Notes under the pieces: model-generated
Told to the model about the DNA's origin: nothing
What the model saw: the letters and a program-made list of their open reading frames with translations, nothing else
Databases searched by the model: none
Program-made: the position numbers and the translations under genes
IMG/VR virus record: IMGVR_UViG_3300020147_000004
Location: 1 to 61,553 of that record
Origin: a virus
Length of the DNA: 61,553 nt
Strand: one strand, 5' to 3'
Shown here: positions 48,289 through 56,476 of the stretch, piece by piece
Layout: each line of letters opens with the position of its first letter
How positions within the stretch are numbered: position 1 is the stretch's first letter

Positions 48289-49456
48289 ACCAGCAACAGC
48301 AACGCCCGAGACGACCGCCGCGCCCGCCACCACGCCGGAGCCGGCTACACCAGCCGCGAAGCCCGGAAGGACGCCACGCGCAGCCGCGAAAGCAAAGGCC
48401 CCTGCGTTCAAGGAAGCGTGGTACGCGCACGGCGGCGACGAGGTGACCGGCACGTATCCGCGCGACGTGAAAACGGCAGAAAAAGCGCCGGCGCCGAATG
48501 ACGACACTTCGACGCCTCCCGTCGAAACGCCGCCACCCGCCGACCCGGAGAAGACCGTCCCGGACAACCCGAAGCCGCCGAGCCCGGGCGAGATGAGCGA
48601 GCTGGAAGAGCTCAAGGTGCGCGCCGCGAAGCTCGGCTTCCTCCTCGAGGATGGCAAAATCACGACGAAGGACCGCGCGGAGCTGCGCCTCGCGAAGAAG
48701 AAGGCCACCGACGAGATCGCGGCGAAGCAGCGCGAGATGCTGACGCAGGTCGAGCAAGCGACGCTGACGCACAAAGAGCGCATCGAGCGGGCCGACAAGA
48801 TCCTCTCTGCCGTGGACTCGAAGGACCACGACGAAATCGCGAAGGTGCACGGCTTCGAGTCGTGGGACGCGATGGTCGAAGACCGCATCAACCGCCTCGC
48901 CGATCCGAACTATCAGCGCCTGAAGAAGCTCGAGCAGGAAGCCAAGGAGCGTGCGGAGCGGGACGAGCGGGCCGCGAAGGAGCACGAGGAGCGCCAGCGC
49001 ACGCAAGCCCGCATCCAAGCGCAGGCGCAGTACCGCCAACAGCTAGCGACGCAGATGAAGGTGAGCACGAACAAGCTCGTCCAGGCGTTCGCGGATGACC
49101 CGGGCTTCATCGCGGCGATCTTCAACATCCAGCAGCAGAACTACGACGGCGCGCAGGTCCCCACTCCGGAGCAAGCCATCCGCATGAAGTCCCAAAACGC
49201 CGCCGAGTCCCCCTACGAGTACATCGAGCGCGTCTACAGGCGTGCGAAGGGCGTCTTCGAGGAGCCGCCGCCCGTCGAAGCAGCGAAGCCCGCGCCGACC
49301 GCAAAGCCCGCGCCGAAAACCTCCGCTCCGCCCAAGCCCGCGCCGGCTCCACGCGGCAAGTTCGACACGAAACGCGCTGGGATGGACGACGCGATTCGGC
49401 GCTTCGAACAAGCGGTGAAGATGGACGAAGCGGAGGACCGGAGAAAGCTCGCCTAG
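48281..49456 (+). CDS. Scaffolding protein, 391 aa
   Basis: A Pro/Ala/Thr-rich N-terminus is followed by a long charged coiled coil (residues ~105-270) and a Pro/Ala/Lys-rich linker with a helical end. This composition, and the place directly before the major capsid gene, are typical of an internal scaffold that leaves the head before packaging. Confidence 0.78.
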   Translation: MAEPATATPETTAAPATTPEPATPAAKPGRTPRAAAKAKAPAFKEAWYAHGGDEVTGTYPRDVKTAEKAPAPNDDTSTPPVETPPPADPEKTVPDNPKPPSPGEMSELEELKVRAAKLGFLLEDGKITTKDRAELRLAKKKATDEIAAKQREMLTQVEQATLTHKERIERADKILSAVDSKDHDEIAKVHGFESWDAMVEDRINRLADPNYQRLKKLEQEAKERAERDERAAKEHEERQRTQARIQAQAQYRQQLATQMKVSTNKLVQAFADDPGFIAAIFNIQQQNYDGAQVPTPEQAIRMKSQNAAESPYEYIERVYRRAKGVFEEPPPVEAAKPAPTAKPAPKTSAPPKPAPAPRGKFDTKRAGMDDAIRRFEQAVKMDEAEDRRKLA

Positions 49457-49647
49457 CCCGCTATCAGCACATGTGATGTCACAGACTGGCACACTCTGGG
49501 ACATATTATTGAGTTGCGAAATATCAGTGTGCCAGTTCACACTGTGAACACCTCGGAGTAATCCGAGAGGCAGGGCCACCGGAGCCCATTGAATCCGAGA
49601 CGATGCCCGATGCGGAAAACCCGCGTCGATAACCAGGAAATCGTCTC
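49457..49647. promoter_or_regulatory. Palindrome-rich region upstream of the capsid gene
   Basis: No gene of its own is seen. It has CTGGCACACT (49486-49495) facing AGTGTGCCAG (49526-49535), an exact 10-bp inverted repeat with an AT-rich loop. The perfect GTTCAC-ACT-GTGAAC lies at 49535-49549 and CACATGTG at 49468-49475. These could be operators, a processing hairpin or a promoter zone for high-level capsid expression. Confidence 0.6.
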
Positions 49648-50901
49648 ATGGGTTCTACGCTCTCTACATTCGATGCTCTGCTCAAAGAGCGGTATATCGA
49701 TTCTTCGAAGGTCGAAGAACTCGTGTATCCGCAAAACGTGCTGCTCGGGCGACTCGAGAAGCGCGGCGATACTGGCATGGTCGGCGATTCGATGCCGATC
49801 CCGATCATCACTGCCAACCCTCAGGGTGTAGGCGGTGTGTTTGCGCAGGCTCAGGCCAACGCGAGCAACATCGGCGCCAACAAGTTTTTGACGACCGCGG
49901 GTGACTACTTCGGTGTCATCGCGATCGGCGACAAGGTGATGAAGGCGTCCCGCACCAACGCAGGCGCGTTCCTCGAGAACAAGATCACCGAAATCGACGG
50001 TCTCTATGAGACCGCGATGGACTCGCTCAGCCTCTACGCATGGGGCAACGGCGGGCAGTCACTCGGACAGATCGCGAGCATCAGCGGGAACACGTTCGTT
50101 CTCACGGTCCCGAGCGACGTGGCGAACTTCGAGGTCGGCATGTCGGTCGTGGCGTCGCTGAACGACGGCGCAGCCTCGACGGACGCACTCATCGACTCCG
50201 GCAACTCGACCACGGTCTCCGGCATCAACCGCGCCACTGGTGCGGTCACGCTCGCCAACGCGGCGGCCATCTCAGGGCTCGCGAACGGGAACTTCCTGTT
50301 CCGCGAGGGCGACTTCTTCGGCAACACCGGGACGATCGTTATCCGCGGCGTCGGTGCCTACATCACCGCGACGGACACCCCCGGAGCACTGTGGGGCGTC
50401 TCGGCCGCGACGCGCGCGACCGACGTGCAGCGCTGGTCCGGCTGCCGCGTGGATCCCACGACCCTCGCCGGCAAGTCCTACGACCAGCGCATCAAGGCGC
50501 TGTTCTCGCAGATGACGGGCCGGTTCAAGGCGAAGGCGCCGACCGCTTGCTACCTGCACCCCGAGGACTTCGACGTGCTCGAGACCGTGATGGCCGCCAA
50601 GGGCATCCGGCCGCTCGAGGATGAATCGACGCAGTTCGGGTACACGAAGATCGACGTGATGACGGCCTCGGGCCGCGTGCCGATCTTCTCGGACCGTCAC
50701 GTCCCGCTCGGCAACTGCTTCGCTCTCCGTGAGGAGAACTGGTGGATCTCGAGCATGGGCGAGCTCCTGCACGTCCAGAACAGCGACGGCTTGCAGATGC
50801 TCCGGCAGAGCACGACCACGGACTACGAGTTCCGGCTGCTCAGCTATCCGATCCTCGCCTGCAACGCCCCGAAGAACAACGGCCGCATCGCCCTGACCTG
50901 A
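49648..50901 (+). CDS. Major capsid protein, HK97-type fold, 417 aa
   Basis: ATG with AGGAAA upstream. Patterns include an N-terminal helical arm, a GDSMPIPIITANPQ segment, and a C-terminal TDYEFRLLSYPILACN stretch like the P-domain end of phage capsid proteins. An insertion-like, Gly/Ala/Ser-rich beta segment lies at residues ~130-230. It is the gene most likely to be strongly expressed after the palindromic region. Confidence 0.82.
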   Translation: MGSTLSTFDALLKERYIDSSKVEELVYPQNVLLGRLEKRGDTGMVGDSMPIPIITANPQGVGGVFAQAQANASNIGANKFLTTAGDYFGVIAIGDKVMKASRTNAGAFLENKITEIDGLYETAMDSLSLYAWGNGGQSLGQIASISGNTFVLTVPSDVANFEVGMSVVASLNDGAASTDALIDSGNSTTVSGINRATGAVTLANAAAISGLANGNFLFREGDFFGNTGTIVIRGVGAYITATDTPGALWGVSAATRATDVQRWSGCRVDPTTLAGKSYDQRIKALFSQMTGRFKAKAPTACYLHPEDFDVLETVMAAKGIRPLEDESTQFGYTKIDVMTASGRVPIFSDRHVPLGNCFALREENWWISSMGELLHVQNSDGLQMLRQSTTTDYEFRLLSYPILACNAPKNNGRIALT

Positions 50902-50914
50902 GGAGTTCGGCCCG

Positions 50915-51391
50915 ATGCCTGCAATTCCGACTCAACTCGCGTTCGGCAACGCCAATCAGTTTGCGCTGCGCTCCTCGGGGCAACTCGGGGAGCACGGGTT
51001 CGTCGTTCCGCTCGCGTTCCAGGTGGGCTCGGGCGGAATGCCCGCCGTTGGCCGCATCACGGCAAGCGGCGGCACGGTCACCGGCATCGTGGCGAAGACG
51101 GAGTATCCCGGCTTCGGCGTGACGCTGGTGGGCACTGCGCTCTACAACGTGCAGCTCCCAAATGCGCCGTGGACAACGGTGTTGGCGGACGTTGCGGCGC
51201 CCTCGGGCCGCGCGTTCGATGCGAAGCGGCAGTACAACCGCGGCGACTCGGCGTCCGGGCTGATGAAGCTCGGCACGTTCGAGACCGTGGTGAGTGGACA
51301 GCGCATCCCCGCGGCGGCGCCGACTGGCTCCATCGTGGATCTGCTCGTCTACGTGAACCCGCGTAACGGCGGGGGGCTGACGCGCTTCTGA
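50915..51391 (+). CDS. Small head or decoration protein, 158 aa
   Basis: ATG with GAGGAG upstream. All-beta Gly/Val-rich protein next to the capsid gene, so a decoration or head-stabilising protein is likely. No sequence family recognised. Confidence 0.66.
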   Translation: MPAIPTQLAFGNANQFALRSSGQLGEHGFVVPLAFQVGSGGMPAVGRITASGGTVTGIVAKTEYPGFGVTLVGTALYNVQLPNAPWTTVLADVAAPSGRAFDAKRQYNRGDSASGLMKLGTFETVVSGQRIPAAAPTGSIVDLLVYVNPRNGGGLTRF

Positions 51392-51693
51392 TGGCTGACC
51401 CGTTGGCAGAGATGCTCGGCGGCGAAGGGGACGGCGCCGAAATGGACATGGGCAGTGGAGCCGACACGTCGGTTGACCCGCTGCCCATGGACGATTTCGG
51501 AATGGCCATCTCCGAGGCGTTCCCGGACAACACGTGGACGCCCGAGAAGCTCGACGCGATGAAGGAAGCCATTCGGCTCTGCCTCGATGAGGACAAGGCC
51601 GGCGGCTACGACGACGCAGCTTCCGGTGGGAAGCCGAAGGGGGACGACGCGCTCGCCCTGATCTTCGAGGGGCCGCCCGCCAAGAAGAAGTAG
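51391..51693 (+). CDS. Acidic small head protein, 100 aa
   Basis: The ATG shares a base with the preceding stop. Strongly acidic N-terminus, helical centre and a Lys-rich end. Possibly a head-tail or internal protein. No family recognised. Confidence 0.64.
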   Translation: MADPLAEMLGGEGDGAEMDMGSGADTSVDPLPMDDFGMAISEAFPDNTWTPEKLDAMKEAIRLCLDEDKAGGYDDAASGGKPKGDDALALIFEGPPAKKK

Positions 51694-51699
51694 CGCCGC

Positions 51700-54534
51700 A
51701 TGAGCCGGAACTCTACGCTCGCTCGGCTCCGCGCGGACGTGGAGAACCAGGCCGACATCGTCGGCGCTGCGAACCGCTATCCGCCGACGCTCATCAATCG
51801 GCTGATCAACCAGTCGATTCAGCGTTTTCGTGAGCGGATCTCCAACGAGGGGATCACTCACTACCTGACGGCGACGACGGGCACGCTCTCGTCCGGGACG
51901 ACGAGCCCCTACCCGTTCCAGGTTCTGGACCTTTCGGCCGTCTCGCCCGGCATTGTCCGAACGCTTGGCGTGGACCTGACCGTTCAGGGGACGGTCTACT
52001 CGCTGAAGCACGTTCCGTTCGAGGAGCGCGCAAGCTTTGGCACGCACACGGCGCAGCCGCTCGCGTGGGCGCATTTCCAGACCGCGAAGATCGCGATTCT
52101 GCCGGCGCCGGACGCCTCGTACGACTACACGGTCTGGTACCTCCCGCTCCTCTCGGATCTGACCGCCGAGACCGACACGTTCGACGGCGTCGCGGGCTGG
52201 GAAGATTTCATCGTCTGGGATGTCGTCAGCAGGCTCACGCAGCGCGACACGTACCAGGCCGCTTTTGCGCTCGCGAAGCAGCAGAGTGCGGAGCTCTTCG
52301 CCGACATCATCCGCAGCGCCACGAAGGTCACCGCCGCGGGCGGGACGCATACGGGGCGGGACACGTTTGGGCAGCTTGGCTTTTTGCCGGGGCGGAGGCG
52401 TGGTCCCACTGCGTCCGCGGGCGGCGGCGGCTCCTCGGTCATCGCGAACGGCAGCGTCACGAACGCGAAGCTCGCGGAGATGGCGGCCCTCACCATCAAA
52501 GCGAACATCACCGCGGTCTCGGCCAGCCCGACCGATGCGACCGGCGCGGAAGTCTCGCAGTACATCCTCCCGAAGTACGCCGGTTCGACTCCGGGGCTTG
52601 TGCCGACCGGTGCGGGCTCAACCTCGTTGTTCTTGCGCGAGGACGGGACGTGGGCGGCGCCGAGTGTCGGCGGCTCGGTCTCTGGACTCACGCTCTCGCA
52701 ACTCCAAAACATCGCAGGGCCGCGCTTTCTCGGTCGCTTCGCTGCGACGGGCGCGGTCGAGCAGATCACAACGGCGCAAGTCGCGTCGATGGTTCCGCTC
52801 TTCACGACCTCGACGCCTGGCGCTGTGCCGTATCCAACGGGCGGCGCGGCAGGCTTGTTTTTGCGGGATGACGCGACGTGGGCAGCGCCGGCTGGGGGCG
52901 GGGGCAGCTCGAGCGGCATCTCCAACTCGCAGCTGGCGCCAGCGCCTCCGCTGACGGTCAAGGGGCGCTTCTCGACTGGTAGCGGGGCGGTCGAAGACGT
53001 GACGGCCGCGCAGGTCGCCTCGCTCCTTCCCAACTTCGGGACGGCCTCGGGCGCGACGCGCGGCTTCGTCTACTCGCCGACCGCGGGCGTGGCCGGCCGC
53101 TTCCTTCGCGACGACGGCGTCTTCGCTTCTGTCCCGGTCGCCTCTGCCCTCGCGAGCGGCATCCAATTCGGTCAGCTCGGCGCGATGCAGTCGCCGCGCA
53201 TCTTGGGGCGCATTACTGGCGGCTCGGGAGCTCGAGAGCAGCTCACGGGCGCTCAAGTCGCGTCCTTCATCGCGCCGTTCACGACCACGACGCACGGCCT
53301 CGTCCCGTTCCCGACGGGCGGAGCGAACGGCGCGTTTCTCAAGGATGACGGCACGTGGGCAGCCGTCAGTGGGGGCGGCGGCGCAGCCAACAATCCCGGC
53401 GCGCCCACGGGTGGCATTCAGTTCAATGCTGGCTCGGGTGTCTTCGGCGGCTCGAGCGGCTTCATGTTCGCGGTCGGCTCGGGTCTGAAGATCGACTACC
53501 CGATCTTCCAGCCCACCGGGTACATCGGCCTCGGTGCGACGGGGGGGCCGCAGATCCCGCAGACGTATCTCACGTCGCTAGGCGGCAAGTTCGGCATCGG
53601 CTTCTCGCAGAACCCGTCGCTCACGGCATTCCAGGTCGAGAACAATCCGGCTCTCCCAGCAAACGTCAAGTTTACGGCGCACGATGCGGGCGGTTACGGC
53701 TCGCCTCGTGAGTGGCTGAGCATTGACCGTTCGGCGCCGTCCGGAACGCTCGACATCTTCCTCGGGCACCCGACAGAGACCGACGATGTCCTGCTGCGCG
53801 CGAAGCGACTGGTCAATGCGCAGATCACCGGAACAGGCGCGTTCATCGCGCAGGTCGATGACCGGACCGCCTTCCGCGTCTCGGCTTCGGGCGTTTTTGT
53901 CCCGAGCGGATGGCTCAATGTCGGCGCGCTTCCCATCCGCACGCCGACACTCATCTCGACGAGCAACTTCCTCCGGTCTGACGGTGAATGGGCCGCGCCA
54001 GCAGGCGGCGGCGCAGGCACTCCCGCCGGCCCGACCGGAGCGCTCCAGTTCAACGCGGCGGGCTCTTTCGGCGGCGCGACTGGCATCACGATTACCGCAT
54101 CCGGGCTTGCGCTCGGCGTCACCCCGAGCGGCCCACTGCTCCACGCGAGCGGGATCAACATGCGCTCGTCGGACATCGACAACGTCAAGCGCATCAACGG
54201 GCTGCAAGGCATCAAGGTCTACGGCGAGGTCAGCGGCGGCGGCGCGGCGTCAGGAACGCAGGCTCTCTCGGCCGCCAGTGGGACGGCGTTCATCATCCCA
54301 GCCACCGTTACGACCGGCCAAGTCTTCTTCGCCGTCCCGTCGCTCGCGACGCATGGCGATAGCATCCTGCTCGAGAACCTCTCGAGCATCACGCACCGCG
54401 TGAACAACACCGGCACGGGTATGGGCGCGGCGTCTGGCTTCGTCGCGACGCTCGCCTCTCGCTACGGCATCTCTCTGCGGTTCGCTTCCGGGGCCTGGGA
54501 ATACGGCAACAGGTACCAGCTGGGCGGGTTCTAG
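51700..54534 (+). CDS. Head-tail adaptor-like protein fused to tail-fibre repeats, 944 aa
   Basis: Residues 1-~215 are a helical/beta unit resembling the adaptor (head-completion) proteins of podoviruses. The rest is a fibre-like region, with repeats of an FLR-DGTWAAP unit at about residues 309, 385, 466, 544 and 757, and Gly/Ser-rich spacers. A single chain linking an adaptor to a fibre is unusual. The C-terminal ~80 residues end in a compact beta domain. Receptor binding is inferred. Confidence 0.75.
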   Translation: MSRNSTLARLRADVENQADIVGAANRYPPTLINRLINQSIQRFRERISNEGITHYLTATTGTLSSGTTSPYPFQVLDLSAVSPGIVRTLGVDLTVQGTVYSLKHVPFEERASFGTHTAQPLAWAHFQTAKIAILPAPDASYDYTVWYLPLLSDLTAETDTFDGVAGWEDFIVWDVVSRLTQRDTYQAAFALAKQQSAELFADIIRSATKVTAAGGTHTGRDTFGQLGFLPGRRRGPTASAGGGGSSVIANGSVTNAKLAEMAALTIKANITAVSASPTDATGAEVSQYILPKYAGSTPGLVPTGAGSTSLFLREDGTWAAPSVGGSVSGLTLSQLQNIAGPRFLGRFAATGAVEQITTAQVASMVPLFTTSTPGAVPYPTGGAAGLFLRDDATWAAPAGGGGSSSGISNSQLAPAPPLTVKGRFSTGSGAVEDVTAAQVASLLPNFGTASGATRGFVYSPTAGVAGRFLRDDGVFASVPVASALASGIQFGQLGAMQSPRILGRITGGSGAREQLTGAQVASFIAPFTTTTHGLVPFPTGGANGAFLKDDGTWAAVSGGGGAANNPGAPTGGIQFNAGSGVFGGSSGFMFAVGSGLKIDYPIFQPTGYIGLGATGGPQIPQTYLTSLGGKFGIGFSQNPSLTAFQVENNPALPANVKFTAHDAGGYGSPREWLSIDRSAPSGTLDIFLGHPTETDDVLLRAKRLVNAQITGTGAFIAQVDDRTAFRVSASGVFVPSGWLNVGALPIRTPTLISTSNFLRSDGEWAAPAGGGAGTPAGPTGALQFNAAGSFGGATGITITASGLALGVTPSGPLLHASGINMRSSDIDNVKRINGLQGIKVYGEVSGGGAASGTQALSAASGTAFIIPATVTTGQVFFAVPSLATHGDSILLENLSSITHRVNNTGTGMGAASGFVATLASRYGISLRFASGAWEYGNRYQLGGF

Positions 54535-55316
54535 TGGCCTGGGTTGCCCTGTGGCTGTTCGACGAAGCTGCGAGCGGGACGGGCCCCGCGTCCGTCCTGG
54601 ACTCGGTGGCCTCTCCGGTAAACCTGCCGATCACATATGACGGCGCGACGTGGACGAGCGTTGCTGCCGGGCGTGGGTTGCAGCTGCCCGACGATACTGG
54701 TGCTCGTGCCTCGAACAGTTCGATCGGCAGCACAAAGCTGGCGTTCACGTCCGGACTGACGGCGTTCACCATCGAGGCAACCGTCGGTCTGAATTTCAGC
54801 GGCGGGACGTGGCAGTCGCGCGGGTTCTTTGAGCTCGAAGACCAGTCGGTCGCCCAAAGCGGCGTCTACGTCAAAACGGACCACACCATCTCCTCCTTCT
54901 CGGGGGTGTTCGACGGCGCAGCGTTCAGCTGTAGCGGCACCAGCCCGTCGATGACGACGCCGCACGTTTTTCACTGGGTCTTCGACCCGACGAACGCGAC
55001 AGCGGACGACCGATTCCGCTTCTACGTGGACGGCGTACGCGCGTCAGACACGAATTCGTTCACTGGCTCCGAAGTCCTCGAGAACATCGATCGACTTTGG
55101 ATCGGGTTCGGCGAGCACGGCGGAGGAAGCGCGGCGTGCACCTTCTATGAAGCCGCGTTTGCCGACCACGCCGCCGACGCGAGCGAGATTGCATCGCGCG
55201 CAACGGCGTTGCTGGCAAACAATGATGCCGACCCCGCGAGCGCTCCCGAGCCACCCGCTGTGGTGGCCGTCACGACATTCGCGTCGGACTTCGAGCGGAG
55301 GAGGGTGCTGCTTTGA
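54534..55316 (+). CDS. LamG/ConA-like protein, 260 aa
   Basis: GTG overlapping the previous TAG (TAGTG). It has the laminin-G-type sandwich pattern (FTIEATVGLNFSG, FRFYVDGVRAS, LWIGFG). Such domains in phage tails bind carbohydrate. Its C-terminal tail is acidic and Pro-rich. It follows the adaptor-fibre gene, so it likely belongs to the tail tip. Confidence 0.78.
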   Translation: MAWVALWLFDEAASGTGPASVLDSVASPVNLPITYDGATWTSVAAGRGLQLPDDTGARASNSSIGSTKLAFTSGLTAFTIEATVGLNFSGGTWQSRGFFELEDQSVAQSGVYVKTDHTISSFSGVFDGAAFSCSGTSPSMTTPHVFHWVFDPTNATADDRFRFYVDGVRASDTNSFTGSEVLENIDRLWIGFGEHGGGSAACTFYEAAFADHAADASEIASRATALLANNDADPASAPEPPAVVAVTTFASDFERRRVLL

Positions 55317-56026
55317 TGCAGTCCACCTGGGATCCGCTGCGACTCAGGCCGCTGATCTGGCTTCCGGCGACGCTCCACGACGTGCGCATCACTGGCGGCA
55401 ATCAAGTCGTCGATTGGCGCAGCCGGACCGGAGACACGCAGCGCATCCCGGCAAGCAATGCGCCCAATTGGGAGCCCAACGGCTGGGGCTCGAACATAGG
55501 CGCCGTGCGGTTTTCGCAGGCTGCGGGGGGCCCGTTCTTCTCGACGACAAGCGGCTCGCTCGCGGCACTCGGCGGCGGCTTGGCGCAGCCGTTCAGCATC
55601 CTGATGACGGTGCATCAAGTCTTGGTGGCCGACCACGTGCTCGTTTGCTGGGACGACACGGGCGGCCCCTCCGTCTCGAACTTCCGCGTAGACAACACGG
55701 GCGGCGGGCGACTGCGGTACACCCGTACGGACGTAGGCTCGACCACGAATACCGTCACTGCCTCTGCGGACATCGGCACGGGTCACCAACGCGTGGGCAT
55801 GGCGTACAGGGGCCAGTTTTCCGACTTGTTCACGGGCCGCGCTGGCGTCACGTCCGGTGACTCCGGCTCTGGCACGTCAAACATCAACCGGTTTCGCTTC
55901 GGCACCGGCCCGGTCATCGACGCGTTCACGGGCGTATTCGCCGAGCTCGTTGTGCTCGAGCGGGCCATCTCCTTGTCGGAGTGGCAGGCCTATTTTGACT
56001 ACTCCGTCCGAAGGTGGGGCATCTGA
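55316..56026 (+). CDS. LamG/ConA-like protein, 236 aa
   Basis: The ATG shares a base with the preceding TGA. It has a concanavalin-like arrangement (FSILMTVHQVL, NFRVDNTGGGRLRYT, FAELVVLERAIS-SEWQAY). It is a paralogue of the preceding gene by fold and place, with a different sequence. It may bind host glycans. Confidence 0.72.
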   Translation: MQSTWDPLRLRPLIWLPATLHDVRITGGNQVVDWRSRTGDTQRIPASNAPNWEPNGWGSNIGAVRFSQAAGGPFFSTTSGSLAALGGGLAQPFSILMTVHQVLVADHVLVCWDDTGGPSVSNFRVDNTGGGRLRYTRTDVGSTTNTVTASADIGTGHQRVGMAYRGQFSDLFTGRAGVTSGDSGSGTSNINRFRFGTGPVIDAFTGVFAELVVLERAISLSEWQAYFDYSVRRWGI

Positions 56027-56469
56027 TGGGCACCTCGCCTGGCGTTCCCCTCCGCTACAGCACGCGCTCCATCGAGGAGCTCGCGAAGGACATGGAGCGC
56101 GCCGCGGTGGCGCTGACGACATGGGCCAAGGGCCTCCCCTCGCCGACCGACGCGCTGCCCATCATCGGCCCGCTTGCCGCGACAGGCGCGACGCTCGCGT
56201 TCGGGCAGACGGCGCGAGTCAGTCCGCGCGAGGGGGAGCAAATCACTCTGTTCCTTCCGCGTCCGGACAGTCGCAACGGTGGGCGGACGGTTGGCGTGAT
56301 GCGGCTTGCTGCTCTCGGCGCCGTCGAAATCGTCGCGACCGACTGCACGGTCAACGGCCTCGAGCACATCTACCTTCTAGGTGATGTCGGGCTCACGTCG
56401 ATTCAATTCGACGGTGGGGACTACTTCATGAGCAACGCGGGCTCTCTCCCGTGGGGTGACGGGCTGTGA
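56026..56469 (+). CDS. Small tail protein, 147 aa
   Basis: The ATG shares a base with the preceding TGA. A helical N-terminus is followed by an all-beta part. No family recognised. Located between LamG-like and the largest tail protein. Confidence 0.64.
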   Translation: MGTSPGVPLRYSTRSIEELAKDMERAAVALTTWAKGLPSPTDALPIIGPLAATGATLAFGQTARVSPREGEQITLFLPRPDSRNGGRTVGVMRLAALGAVEIVATDCTVNGLEHIYLLGDVGLTSIQFDGGDYFMSNAGSLPWGDGL

Positions 56470-56476
56470 GGATGCA

